NCBI GenBank assembly: GCA_038900335.1
Contig: JBBMRB010000016.1
Span: 30,953-94,952 of the forward strand
From: Rs1 sp038900335
Lineage (GTDB): Bacteria; Pseudomonadota; Gammaproteobacteria; Pseudomonadales; Balneatricaceae
Reading direction: 5' to 3'
Length of the DNA: 64,000 nt
The translations under genes were made by a program, and so were the position numbers. Positions 36,456-45,025 of the stretch are shown here, in pieces. Within the stretch, counting starts at the first letter, position 1. Each line of letters opens with the position of its first letter. The notes beneath the pieces were generated by a model. The model did not search any database. It was not told the origin of the DNA and saw nothing but the letters and a program-made list of their open reading frames with translations.

Positions 36456-36831
36456 GTGAATAAGTACCTACAGTTCTAAAAAGGGGTGTTAAGTATTAGC
36501 TGTGAGTGTTGCTGTGTTATCAAAACGATCCATTGGCTAATACTTTAGTAAATTAGATATTGCTTGCTAACGGCATTAGTTGATAACCCTAAGCCTTGTA
36601 TTGTATCTTTTTAGCGATGAACAATAAACGAGCAGAATTAATTTAATATTCATTTAAAGCTAACTTATGGTAAAAAAAACACTAAAGAAAATTTACAAGT
36701 AGCCGAGTTTTTGGCTGAAAACTAGCGATATGTCATATAATCAGTATAGCTACTGTTATGCAGGGTGTTAGCGCGGGGCTTAATTTTTCCATATAAATTA
36801 ATTTTGCAGCCCCAACTATAGCTTATTAGCT
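36456..36831. other. Non-coding spacer (376 bp)
   Basis: A+T-rich with no plausible gene. It carries the 5' region of the PAS chemoreceptor (transcribed leftwards). At 36775-36813, GGGGCT pairs with AGCCCC across an A/T-rich inner stem after the RpiR gene stop. No T run follows, so the latter is only a weak terminator candidate. Confidence 0.5.
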
Positions 36832-37722
36832 TTACCTTGCTCGCTTTTTAAAGCGCTCTGTCAAATCGAACATGTTTTCTAACTCGCGCATACGCTTGGA
36901 TGTTTGCGTCCACAGTTTTTCCTCTAAGGCGACCACTAACGCCTCGGCAAAAAACAACGTTACTACCCCTGAATCCCAACCGGATTTACCTTCAATGCGT
37001 ATCGGTAAAGTGTGTGCGGAGTAATCGGCAACAGGCGATAGCCATTGATCGGTGAATAAAATAATTTTTGCACCGCGCGCCTCAAGTAAGCGCCCGACTG
37101 TAATCAAATCCTGCTCGTAGCGGCGCACATCAAACATAATGATGACATCGCCTTCTTTAATTTTTAATAAATGATGCGGCCACAGTGAAACAGCTTCTGG
37201 GAAGATATGTACGTTTTCACGTATGACTTCCAAGTGCGTGTTTAAATAGCGTGCAAAAGCGCTGGTGATACGCCCGCCAACAATATGCAAAGCCTGGGTT
37301 TGATCAGCCAGTAAATCAACAATGGCATCAAATTGCTCATGGTTGATTTGGTTGAGGCTGTGGCGCAGGTTGGTGGTGACTGTATCAGCTACTTTATTGA
37401 GCACATGCTCTTCAGGTGCATCCGCTGCCCAGCGATCGTGCTTAGTAATAGGGTCGGACAGCGTTTGTTGCAACTCATCTTTTAACTCTTTTTGAAACGT
37501 AGTGAAGCTAGTGTGGCCTATTCTTTTAAGGGTGCGCATGACGGTGGGAGCTGATACCCCACAGCTTTCAGATAGCTGAGTAATTGAGACCAGCCCAGAC
37601 ATTGGGTAATTAGTTAATAAATAATTAACAAGCTTGAGCTCCGCTGGGCTAAACAGATTAAGTTGCGAGCGAAAGAGCTCGGCAATAGTACGGCTGTCAG
37701 TGGTATCGGGCGTGCTCTTCAT
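36832..37722 (-). CDS. RpiR/MurR-family regulator of the TRAP operon
   Basis: A 296-residue regulator: N-terminal RpiR helix-turn-helix (residues ~20-90, SPAELKLVNYLLTNYPMSGLVSITQLSESCGVSAPTVMRTLKRIG) and a C-terminal SIS phosphosugar-type sensing domain (HIVGGRITSAFARYLNTHLEVI, VIIMFDVRRYEQDLITVGRLLEARGAKIILFTDQ). RpiR proteins sense small ligands bound to SIS. It is divergent from the TRAP operon at 38103, and near-palindromic TTACGT sites in the spacer are likely targets. Confidence 0.92.
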   Translation of the reverse strand: MKSTPDTTDSRTIAELFRSQLNLFSPAELKLVNYLLTNYPMSGLVSITQLSESCGVSAPTVMRTLKRIGHTSFTTFQKELKDELQQTLSDPITKHDRWAADAPEEHVLNKVADTVTTNLRHSLNQINHEQFDAIVDLLADQTQALHIVGGRITSAFARYLNTHLEVIRENVHIFPEAVSLWPHHLLKIKEGDVIIMFDVRRYEQDLITVGRLLEARGAKIILFTDQWLSPVADYSAHTLPIRIEGKSGWDSGVVTLFFAEALVVALEEKLWTQTSKRMRELENMFDLTERFKKRAR

Positions 37723-37885
37723 AGTAGTGACCTGTGGTTCAGCGGTTGCAATAAGTGAAGCTGGTATTGGTGCTGCACTGTTATTGGCGCTGCACTATAA
37801 AGGCATGAATATAAGCTATACAGTTATTTATTGGTTTTTTAGCTTTTAGCGTGTTTCGATCGCTGTATTGTAGCAGCTATTTTAT

Positions 37886-37939
37886 ATTACGTTAAAAAAT
37901 TGACAAGTAAAAAAATTAATGTATAAATATTTACGTAAT
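37886..37939. promoter_or_regulatory. Candidate RpiR operators around the TRAP promoter
   Basis: ATTACGTTA (37886-37894) and TTTACGTAAT (37930-37939) share the half-site TTACGT. They flank the promoter below, one upstream of the -35 and one near the predicted start point. Binding is inferred only from place and similarity. Confidence 0.4.
37900..37927 (+). promoter_or_regulatory. Sigma-70 promoter of the TRAP/glutamylation operon
   Basis: TTGACA (37900-37905) and TATAAA (37922-37927) with 16 bp between them. It predicts a leader of about 170 nt before the TRAP binding-protein start at 38103. Confidence 0.65.
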
Positions 37940-38013
37940 CGTTTTACTATTTTTCCGAAAGGCTAAATACCTAAAGCTCTGAACCGTTTCTGAAGTTCGT
38001 CATAAATGAGGCT

Positions 38014-38049
38014 TGTGGTACCACAGACTTTGGCCAAATAGCTATAGCT
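38014..38049. promoter_or_regulatory. Three perfect palindromes in the leader
   Basis: TGTGGTACCACA, TTTGGCCAAA and AGCTATAGCT follow one another within 36 bp of the leader upstream of dctP. They could be extra operators or fold in the RNA. Confidence 0.45.
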
Positions 38050-38102
38050 TGCGGTGCCATATAAAACTCTAAAAATAATTGGTTGTATCCAGAGGACAGA
38101 AA

Positions 38103-39146
38103 ATGAATAAGAACAAACGCGATTTTATTAAAAAAGCCGTGGTAGGTAGTGCTGCAGCAGCAACACTAGGTGCTACAGCTGTTAGTGCTAAAGCTCCAAT
38201 CAAATGGCGCTTACAAACTTATGCAGGTGCCGCTCTTGGTGAGCACGTCATTAAACCTGCGGTAGAAGCATTCAATAAAGCGGCAAATGGTGAGATGGAA
38301 ATCGAACTATATTATGCCGATCAACTAGTACCAACACCTGAATTGTTCAGAGCACTGCAAAACGGCACCATCGATGCAGTACAAAGTGATGATGATTCTA
38401 TGGGAGCACCTGTTGATATATCCGTGTTTGGCGGTTATTTTCCTTTCGCTACACGCTACAGCTTAGATGTACCAGTATTGTTTGAACAGTACGGTTTAAA
38501 AGAAATCTGGCAAGAAGCATACGATGAAGTTGGCGTAAAATGGCTAAGTGCTGGCGCTTGGGATCCATGTCATTTTGCTACTAAAGATCCAATTAACAGC
38601 TTAGCTGATCTTAAAGGCAAGCGTATCTTTACCTTCCCAACAGCGGGACGTTTCTTAAACCGTTTCGGTGTAATCCCAGTAACACTGCCTTGGGAAGACA
38701 TTGAAGTAGCATTGCAAACCGGCGAGCTAGACGGTATTGCATGGTCAGGTATCACCGAAGATTACACAGTCGGTTGGGCTGATGCGACTAACTATTTCTT
38801 AACAAATAACATCTCGGGCGCATGGAGCGGATCTTTCTTCGCCAACAATGATTCTTGGAATGCACTACCGCCGCATCTGCAAGAGCTTTGGAGACTGTGC
38901 ATGGATAGCTCACATTACTATCGCCAGCATTGGTATTGGGGCGGTGAAGCTAAACTGCGTACAGAAGGTACTAAGATGCAACTGACATCTATACCAGATG
39001 CTGAGTGGGCAACAGTTGAAGCTGAAGCACACAAGTTCTGGGATGAAGTAGCGCAAACAAGTGAACGCACCAAAAAAGTTGTCGAGATATTCAAAAAGTA
39101 TAACGACACAATGTCTAAAGCTGGTAGACCATACCGTTACAGCTAA
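38103..39146 (+). CDS. dctP: TRAP transporter solute-binding protein
   Basis: A 347-residue DctP-family receptor for an organic anion or zwitterion. The N-terminus NKRDFIKKAVVGSAAAATLGATAVSA is a signal peptide with a KR-DFIKK pattern, so Tat export is possible. The mature part has the LFRALQNGTIDAVQSDDDS and TFPTAGRFLNRFGVIPVTLPWEDIEVALQTGELDGI stretches of the family; the Arg in GRF is the usual carboxylate-binding residue. ATG at 38103 follows AGAGGA. It is first in an operon with dctQ and dctM, and a strong hairpin lies just after its stop. Confidence 0.95.
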   Translation: MNKNKRDFIKKAVVGSAAAATLGATAVSAKAPIKWRLQTYAGAALGEHVIKPAVEAFNKAANGEMEIELYYADQLVPTPELFRALQNGTIDAVQSDDDSMGAPVDISVFGGYFPFATRYSLDVPVLFEQYGLKEIWQEAYDEVGVKWLSAGAWDPCHFATKDPINSLADLKGKRIFTFPTAGRFLNRFGVIPVTLPWEDIEVALQTGELDGIAWSGITEDYTVGWADATNYFLTNNISGAWSGSFFANNDSWNALPPHLQELWRLCMDSSHYYRQHWYWGGEAKLRTEGTKMQLTSIPDAEWATVEAEAHKFWDEVAQTSERTKKVVEIFKKYNDTMSKAGRPYRYS

Positions 39147-39168
39147 TCTCTATTTTACTTGTCTTAGA

Positions 39169-39201
39169 ACCCCTTTTATGTAAATAAAAGGGGTCTTTTT
39201 T
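39169..39201 (+). terminator. Hairpin-T-run between TRAP receptor and permease genes
   Basis: A perfect 11-bp stem (ACCCCTTTTAT with ATAAAAGGGGT) capped by GTAA and followed by C and six T. In a TRAP operon this would let the receptor be made in excess of the membrane subunits. The T run ends at the TTG that would otherwise look like a start of dctQ. Confidence 0.85.
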
Positions 39202-39217
39202 GTTAAGGACGCTAATT

Positions 39218-39757
39218 GTGTATAACGCGATTCAAGCCTACATACGCTTCATTTATAAATTCAATCGTACCGTAGGTATTTTTGCCATGTACTTGGTGAT
39301 GATGATGATGGGCATTTTATTGTTCTCATCTATCTCTAAAGGTATTGGGTCTCCGCAAATATGGGTGATCGAAATGGCGCAGTTTACTATGGCTGCATAT
39401 TACTTACTCGGCGGTGGCTATTCGATGCAGATGGATGCCCACGTACGAATGGATGTTTTCTACGGTAACTGGTCGGCAAAACGCCAGGCGATTACCGATG
39501 CTTTCACCGTGCTGTGCCTGATTACTTATTTAGGCATGCTGCTATACGGGGCGCTCTCTAGTACTGCTTATGCGCTGGAATATGGACAAAAGAACTATTC
39601 ATCTTGGCGCCCACCACTTGCGCCTATAAAAATAATAATGACCACAGGTATAATTTTAATGTTGTTACAAGTACTGGCAACCTTTGCGCAAAACATCGCC
39701 GAAGTTATGGGCAAGCCGTTTGATGTAAAACGCCACCCTGAGGACATGTCAATATGA
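39218..39757 (+). CDS. dctQ: TRAP transporter small permease
   Basis: A 179-residue DctQ-like membrane protein with four predicted spans. The GTG at 39218 is chosen because AAGGAC lies 7 nt upstream; the TTG at 39200 sits inside the T run of the terminator. The last codons overlap the dctM start in ATGA. It is the fixed small subunit that joins the receptor to the large permease. Confidence 0.92.
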   Translation: MYNAIQAYIRFIYKFNRTVGIFAMYLVMMMMGILLFSSISKGIGSPQIWVIEMAQFTMAAYYLLGGGYSMQMDAHVRMDVFYGNWSAKRQAITDAFTVLCLITYLGMLLYGALSSTAYALEYGQKNYSSWRPPLAPIKIIMTTGIILMLLQVLATFAQNIAEVMGKPFDVKRHPEDMSI

Positions 39758-41079
39758 GTTATGAAATGATAGCCCTGTTGATGTTCTCATCACTTATGTT
39801 GATGTTATTAACAGGCCAGCGTGTGTTTGGCGCCGTTGGTTTCGTTGCTGTTGTTGCCTCCTACTTCCTATGGGGCACAGGTGGATCAGAAATGGCCTTT
39901 GCCGCCAGTATGAAATTGATGAACTGGTATCCACTACTGACCCTGCCGCTATTTGTATTTATGGGATATATGCTCTCAGAATCAGGCGTTGCCGGTGATT
40001 TGTATCGTATGCTACACGTTTGGATGGGCTCACTTAAAGGTGGCCTAGGTATCGGTACTATCATCTTGATGGTGGCTATATCAGCGATGAACGGTTTAAG
40101 TGTGGCCGGTATGGCGATAGGTACCAGTATTGCGCTGCCTGAAATGCTTAAACGCGGCTATGATAAACGCATGGTTACCGGTGTTATTCAAGCAGGTAGC
40201 TCGCTAGGTATCTTAGTACCACCAAGTATCGTGTTAGTGCTGTATGGCATGATAGCTCGCCAGCCTGTCAGCCAGTTATGGCTAGCCGGTGCTATCCCAG
40301 GTTTGATTTTAGCCGTCATGTTTATTGCCTATATTGTCATTCGCTGTCGTCTACAACCAGAGTTGGGGCCACCGTTACCACAAGCTGAGCGCGACCTAAT
40401 TACCCGCAAAGAAAAATACATGTTACTTGGCGCTGGTGTGTTGCCACTGTTTGTTATTTTCTCGGTGATTGGCTTGTTCTTAATGGGCTATACCAGTTTG
40501 GTTGAATGCTCTGCAGTTGGTGCGTTTGTGGCAATGCTAGCAGCGCTAGTGAAAGGGCGTTTAAACTTTCGGTTAATTCATACTACGCTACGTAAAACAT
40601 TAGGTGTGAGCTGCATGTTCATGTGGATCATCATGGCGGCACTGTGTTTTGGTGCGGTATTTGATGGTTTAGGTGCGGTTAAAGCAATTGAAGCATTATT
40701 CCTTGATCAATGGGGGCTAAGTGCTTGGCAAATTCTAGTGATGATGCAGTTGTCTTACATCATCATGGGTATGTTTTTAGATGATACAGCGATGCTAGTA
40801 ATCGTGGCGCCTCTATACATTCCACTGATTATTGCACTTGAATTTAACCCTATTTGGTACGGCGTACTGTATACCGTGACCTGTCAAATAGCGTATATGA
40901 CACCGCCATTTGGCTACAACTTATTCTTAATGAGGGCCATGGCCCCCAAAGAGATCGGCTTGATGGATATCTATAAATCGATCACACCGTTTGTTGCCAT
41001 TATGGTATTTGCACTGGTGTTATTTATGGTGTTCCCACAGATTACATTGTGGTTGCCAGAACTGGTTTTTGGTAAGTAA
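39754..41079 (+). CDS. dctM: TRAP transporter large permease
   Basis: A 441-residue DctM-family permease with about 12 spans, including the family segments AMNGLSVAGMAIGTSIALPEMLKRGYDKR and SLGILVPPSIVLVLYGMIARQP. The substrate is not predictable; given the genes that follow, a nitrogen-bearing compound is likely. It overlaps dctQ by 4 bp. The amidohydrolase gene begins 44 bp downstream. Confidence 0.95.
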   Translation: MSYEMIALLMFSSLMLMLLTGQRVFGAVGFVAVVASYFLWGTGGSEMAFAASMKLMNWYPLLTLPLFVFMGYMLSESGVAGDLYRMLHVWMGSLKGGLGIGTIILMVAISAMNGLSVAGMAIGTSIALPEMLKRGYDKRMVTGVIQAGSSLGILVPPSIVLVLYGMIARQPVSQLWLAGAIPGLILAVMFIAYIVIRCRLQPELGPPLPQAERDLITRKEKYMLLGAGVLPLFVIFSVIGLFLMGYTSLVECSAVGAFVAMLAALVKGRLNFRLIHTTLRKTLGVSCMFMWIIMAALCFGAVFDGLGAVKAIEALFLDQWGLSAWQILVMMQLSYIIMGMFLDDTAMLVIVAPLYIPLIIALEFNPIWYGVLYTVTCQIAYMTPPFGYNLFLMRAMAPKEIGLMDIYKSITPFVAIMVFALVLFMVFPQITLWLPELVFGK

Positions 41080-41123
41080 ACAGTTTGTATTCATAATTTA
41101 TTAGAGCAAGGAGATGTGTCGCC

Positions 41124-41873
41124 GTGGTGATGCAAGGATTAGAGAAGCCACCAGCACAGCTGGTAAACCCATTAGGGAAATCAGATATATTACTGGTGTG
41201 TGAGCACGCCAGTAATTATATTCCACCAGATTTTAATAACTTGGGATTAACACAGGCAGAAGTAGAGAGCCATATCGGCTGGGACATCGGTGCTGAGGCG
41301 ACGGCAAGGCTGCTCAGTGAAAAATTAGATGCCTGCTTAATTGCGCAAAACTATTCACGTCTATTATATGACTGTAATAGGCCGCCAACGGAGCTAAGCT
41401 CGATACCCCGCTTGAGTGAAGTAACTGAAATACCAGGCAATAAAGATTTGACGGCGCAGCAGCGAGACTATCGTGTAGCGCAAATTTATTTGCCGTTTCA
41501 CCAGCAAATAGCCGAGCACATAAAGGCAAGGGCAGCGGCAGGCAGGCGCACAATACTAGTGACAGTACACAGCTTTACGCCTATTTTTAAAGAGGTGAAG
41601 CGCCCGGTACAGCTAGGTGTTATTTGCGAGCTAGATAACGCTTTCGCGAAAGATGTCTGCAGGCAAGCGCAGCTGTTGAGTGATTTTGATGTGCGCTTAA
41701 ATGAGCCGTACGGGCCATCTGATCCAGTACTGCACATGGTCACGAAGCACGGCACAGACAACCAGTTAGACAATGTGATGTTAGAGGTGCGCAATGACTT
41801 AATTGTCGATAGCGCAGGCCAAGAGGTTTGGGCGCAGTTAATCGCCGATACTCTAAATAACGTAGATCACTAA
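41124..41873 (+). CDS. N-formylglutamate amidohydrolase family hydrolase
   Basis: A 249-residue member of the FGase family (PF05013), metal-dependent amidohydrolases that include HutG-type N-formylglutamate deformylases. DILLVCEHASNYIPPDF is the typical N-terminal motif, with HIGWDIGAEATARLL and TVHSFTPIF following. In this operon it could cut the glutamate-amide bond formed by the glutamine-synthetase-like enzyme; that is inference. GTG start at 41124, ten bases after AAGGAG; a GTG and an ATG follow in frame. No hut genes are nearby. Confidence 0.85.
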   Translation: MVMQGLEKPPAQLVNPLGKSDILLVCEHASNYIPPDFNNLGLTQAEVESHIGWDIGAEATARLLSEKLDACLIAQNYSRLLYDCNRPPTELSSIPRLSEVTEIPGNKDLTAQQRDYRVAQIYLPFHQQIAEHIKARAAAGRRTILVTVHSFTPIFKEVKRPVQLGVICELDNAFAKDVCRQAQLLSDFDVRLNEPYGPSDPVLHMVTKHGTDNQLDNVMLEVRNDLIVDSAGQEVWAQLIADTLNNVDH

Positions 41874-41922
41874 TTTTGATACTAAATCCTATGACAAAAA
41901 TGACAGATAATGAGGGACACCA

Positions 41923-43287
41923 ATGAACGCAATGTTGACTCTGGAACTACTAAAAGAAGAATTCGCTAACGGCACCATAGATACAGTGCTAGCTTGCCAG
42001 GTAGACATGCAGGGGCGATTAATGGGCAAGCGTTTTCACGCTGACTATTTCATTAAACACGCCGCAGAAGAAACGCATTCATGTAACTATTTACTCGCCA
42101 CAGATTTAGAGATGGAACCGGTAAAAGGTTATAAATCGACGAGCTGGGAAGCGGGTTACGGCGATTACATCATGAAGCCAGATATGAGCACATTGCGCCG
42201 TGTTCCCTGGTTAGAAGGTACTGCCCTGGTATTGTGTGATGTGTTAGATCAAAAGTACAACCCAGTACCGCATTCGCCGCGCGCCATTTTACGTAAGCAG
42301 ATTGCGCGCCTAGCTGAAATGGGTATGGAGCCGATGATGGCGACTGAACTTGAGTTCTTCATGTTCGATCAAAGCTATGCAGATGCCTGTAAAGCAGGCT
42401 ATCGCGATATGCAGCCAGCAAGTGCTTACAACGAAGATTACCATATATTCCAAACCACCAAAGAAGAAGGTGTGATCCGTGCGATGCGCAATGGCGTATA
42501 CGGAGCAGGTATTACAGTTGAGTGTTCAAAAGGTGAAGCATCAGCAGGCCAAGAAGAGCTGAACATTAAATACGACAAAGCACTGACCACAGCGGATCAG
42601 CATTCAATTGTTAAAAATGCCTGTAAAGAAATAGCATGGCAGCACGGTAAAGCCGTTACATTTATGGCGAAATGGCACAACGATGCAGCGGGTAGCTCAT
42701 CACACGTGCATCAATCACTATGGAGTGCAGATGGCAAACCATTATTCTTAGATGAGAGCCGCCGTTATGGCATGTCTGAGTTGATGTGCCATTACCTAGC
42801 GGGGCTACTGGCTTACGCTGATGATGTGACCTGCTTATTAGCGCCTAACATCAACTCTTACAAGCGTTTCCAAGAGGGCACTTTCGCACCGACTAAGGCG
42901 ATTTGGAGCTTAGATAACAGAACTGCTGGCTTTAGATTATGTGGTGCTAACACTAAAGGTATTCGTATTGAATGTCGTATTGGCGGCGCGGATTTAAACC
43001 CGTACTTAGCACTAGCAGGGCAACTAGCGGCTGGTATTGCCGGTATGGAGCAAAAGCTAGAGCTTGAAGATGAGTTTGTTGGCGATGCTTACAATGGCGC
43101 TAATATTCGCCAAGTACCTAACACTTTACGTGCTGCGGTTGAGAAACTAAACGAATCTGAAATGCTGCGCGCAGCATTTGGTGAAGAGGTGGTTGATCAC
43201 TACGTACACGCAGGTCGTTGGGAGCAGAGAGAATACGATAAGCGCGTAACGGATTGGGAAGTAAACCGTGGTTTTGAGCGCGGTTAA
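41923..43287 (+). CDS. Glutamine-synthetase-family gamma-glutamyl amide ligase (PuuA-like)
   Basis: A 454-residue GS-fold enzyme. It has MMATELEFFMF, the ATP/metal segment GQEELNIKYDKALTTADQHS, GSSSHVHQSL and the long APNINSYKRFQEGTF with DNRTAGFR. These features match the gamma-glutamylating members (PuuA, IpuC, GlnT-like) rather than the type I nitrogen-assimilating enzyme. It would join glutamate to an amine with ATP. Position between the amidohydrolase and the aldehyde dehydrogenase supports a glutamylation pathway. No adenylylation loop is evident. Confidence 0.9.
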   Translation: MNAMLTLELLKEEFANGTIDTVLACQVDMQGRLMGKRFHADYFIKHAAEETHSCNYLLATDLEMEPVKGYKSTSWEAGYGDYIMKPDMSTLRRVPWLEGTALVLCDVLDQKYNPVPHSPRAILRKQIARLAEMGMEPMMATELEFFMFDQSYADACKAGYRDMQPASAYNEDYHIFQTTKEEGVIRAMRNGVYGAGITVECSKGEASAGQEELNIKYDKALTTADQHSIVKNACKEIAWQHGKAVTFMAKWHNDAAGSSSHVHQSLWSADGKPLFLDESRRYGMSELMCHYLAGLLAYADDVTCLLAPNINSYKRFQEGTFAPTKAIWSLDNRTAGFRLCGANTKGIRIECRIGGADLNPYLALAGQLAAGIAGMEQKLELEDEFVGDAYNGANIRQVPNTLRAAVEKLNESEMLRAAFGEEVVDHYVHAGRWEQREYDKRVTDWEVNRGFERG

Positions 43288-43322
43288 TTTAACGCTTTAA
43301 ATATTTAGCTTAGCTGAAAAAA

Positions 43323-43390
43323 AGATGAGTGGCTGTCTTGGAAATCGTGCGTCATTTGCGCACTTGAGATTGCTAATAGGGCACTCATCT
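43323..43390 (+). other. Structured spacer between ligase and aldehyde dehydrogenase genes
   Basis: AGATGAGTG and CACTCATCT (9 bp) enclose ~50 bp that contains a GTGCG/CGCAC hairpin. This could fold as a nested RNA or act as an attenuator between the two genes; neither arm has a T run. Confidence 0.4.
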
Positions 43391-43493
43391 ATAGAATGAG
43401 CAAGTTAACATAGTAAGCCGCAAGGCAAGCTAATCGTTTAGACAATAGCAATACAACTGATGAGTTAATCATCGGCGATTATTAGGTAAACAA

Positions 43494-44885
43494 ATGACAA
43501 AAATTCAAAGTATCTCACCGGTAGATGGCAGCGTTTACGCTGAGCGCGAATTGACAACAAACGAGCAATTAGCGAATGTTTTCAGCAAGGCGAAAGCCGT
43601 GCAACACGAGTGGGCACAAGTCTCTGTCGCTCAACGCTGTGAGTATTGTTCAGCAGCGGTTGATGCCATGTTAGGTATGAGCGATCGCATAGCAGAAGAA
43701 CTCGCTTGGCAGATGGGTCGCCCTATCAGCCAAGGTGCAGGTGAAGTTAAAGGCCTAGAGGAGCGTGCGCGCTATATGATCTCTATCGCTGAAGACTCAC
43801 TCGAGCCATTCAATCCAGGTGAGAAAGCCGGTTTTAACCGTAAAATAAGCCGTGAGCCACTAGGCGTTATCATGACGATAGCACCGTGGAACTTCCCGTT
43901 TATGACTGCACTTAACTCCATTATTCCGGCACTACTAGCCGGTAATGCGGTAGTACTTAAGCACGCGGCGAATACTTTGTTAGTGGCTGAGCGCATTCAA
44001 GATGCGTTTGATCAAGCAGGGCTACCTGCAGGCTTATTTCAACACGTGGTACTTGATCATCAAACAACCAGTGAGCTGATAGGCTCTGGTAACGTCGACA
44101 TGGTCTGCTTCACTGGCTCTGTCGGTGGCGGTAAAGCAATGGAGCAGGCCGCAGCTGGCCAGTTCATCCCAATGGGCTTAGAGCTAGGTGGTAAAGACCC
44201 TGCTTATGTTCGTGCTGATTGCAACCTGCCTTACACGATTGAAAACTTAGCAGATGGCGCCTTCTTTAACAGCGGCCAATCGTGCTGCAGTATCGAGCGT
44301 ATCTATGCTCATGAGAGCATTCACGATGAGCTAGTGGCAGGTTTAGCCGCAGCGGGACAAGCTTATACACTGGGCAACCCACTGGATAAAGCCACTAACC
44401 TTGGGCCGATGATCAAACCAGCAGCTGCTGATTTTGTGCGTAAGCAAGTCAGTGATGCACTGGCAGCAGGTGCTATTGCACATGTTGATACCACGGCATT
44501 TGCATTAGATACTGCAGGTTCTGCCTACATGGCACCACAAGTGTTATCTAATGTGACTCATGACATGTCAGTGATGGTCGATGAAAGCTTTGGACCTGTT
44601 GTCGGTGTGATCAAAGTGAGCAGTGATGAAGAGGCGATCGCCTTGATGAATGACTCAGAATTTGGTCTCACTGCCGGTATCTGGAGTGAAGATCTTGCGG
44701 CAGTTGAAAAAATAGCACCGCAATTAGAGGCCGGTACTGTGTTTATGAACCGTTGTGATTACCTTGATCCAGCACTAGCGTGGACAGGCGTGAAAGATAC
44801 AGGGCGCGGTTGCTCGCTATCTAAAATGGGCTTTGATGCGCTAACACGTCCAAAAAGTTATCACTTTAAAACATCAACTAACTGA
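43494..44885 (+). CDS. Aldehyde dehydrogenase of the glutamylation operon
   Basis: A 463-residue NAD(P) aldehyde dehydrogenase. It shows IMTIAPWNFPFM and FTGSVGGGKAM at the cofactor site, MGLELGGKDPAYV with the base Glu and FNSGQSCCSIERI with the catalytic Cys. SFGPVVGVIKV follows near the end. It would turn the aldehyde made by the GMC enzyme into an acid. Its tail differs from PuuC, so it is not a duplicate of the left-edge gene. It is separated from the upstream ligase by 206 bp. Confidence 0.93.
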   Translation: MTKIQSISPVDGSVYAERELTTNEQLANVFSKAKAVQHEWAQVSVAQRCEYCSAAVDAMLGMSDRIAEELAWQMGRPISQGAGEVKGLEERARYMISIAEDSLEPFNPGEKAGFNRKISREPLGVIMTIAPWNFPFMTALNSIIPALLAGNAVVLKHAANTLLVAERIQDAFDQAGLPAGLFQHVVLDHQTTSELIGSGNVDMVCFTGSVGGGKAMEQAAAGQFIPMGLELGGKDPAYVRADCNLPYTIENLADGAFFNSGQSCCSIERIYAHESIHDELVAGLAAAGQAYTLGNPLDKATNLGPMIKPAAADFVRKQVSDALAAGAIAHVDTTAFALDTAGSAYMAPQVLSNVTHDMSVMVDESFGPVVGVIKVSSDEEAIALMNDSEFGLTAGIWSEDLAAVEKIAPQLEAGTVFMNRCDYLDPALAWTGVKDTGRGCSLSKMGFDALTRPKSYHFKTSTN

Positions 44886-44892
44886 TATGCAA

Positions 44893-44962
44893 CGTGGTTT
44901 AGTCTAAACCACGATGAGTGCATGACAAATAGAGCGTCTTGTTAAGTAAACACATGACGCTC
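44893..44962 (+). promoter_or_regulatory. Two inverted repeats before the GMC gene
   Basis: CGTGGTTTAG and CTAAACCACG form a 10-bp palindrome at 44893-44913. GAGCGTC and GACGCTC at 44932-44962 form a second hairpin. Either could be an operator or a transcript-processing site. Confidence 0.4.
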
Positions 44963-45025
44963 ATCGTTTGCCATCCATTGTTGCTATACATTGTTGCCAT
45001 AAAAATTTAAGACTGAGATAAATCA

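Noticed and set aside
41124..41873. FGase-family gene as the missing kynurenine formamidase
   Set aside because: It is on the other strand within the TRAP/glutamylation operon, beyond a strong terminator, and belongs to a family linked to glutamate amides rather than to formylkynurenine.
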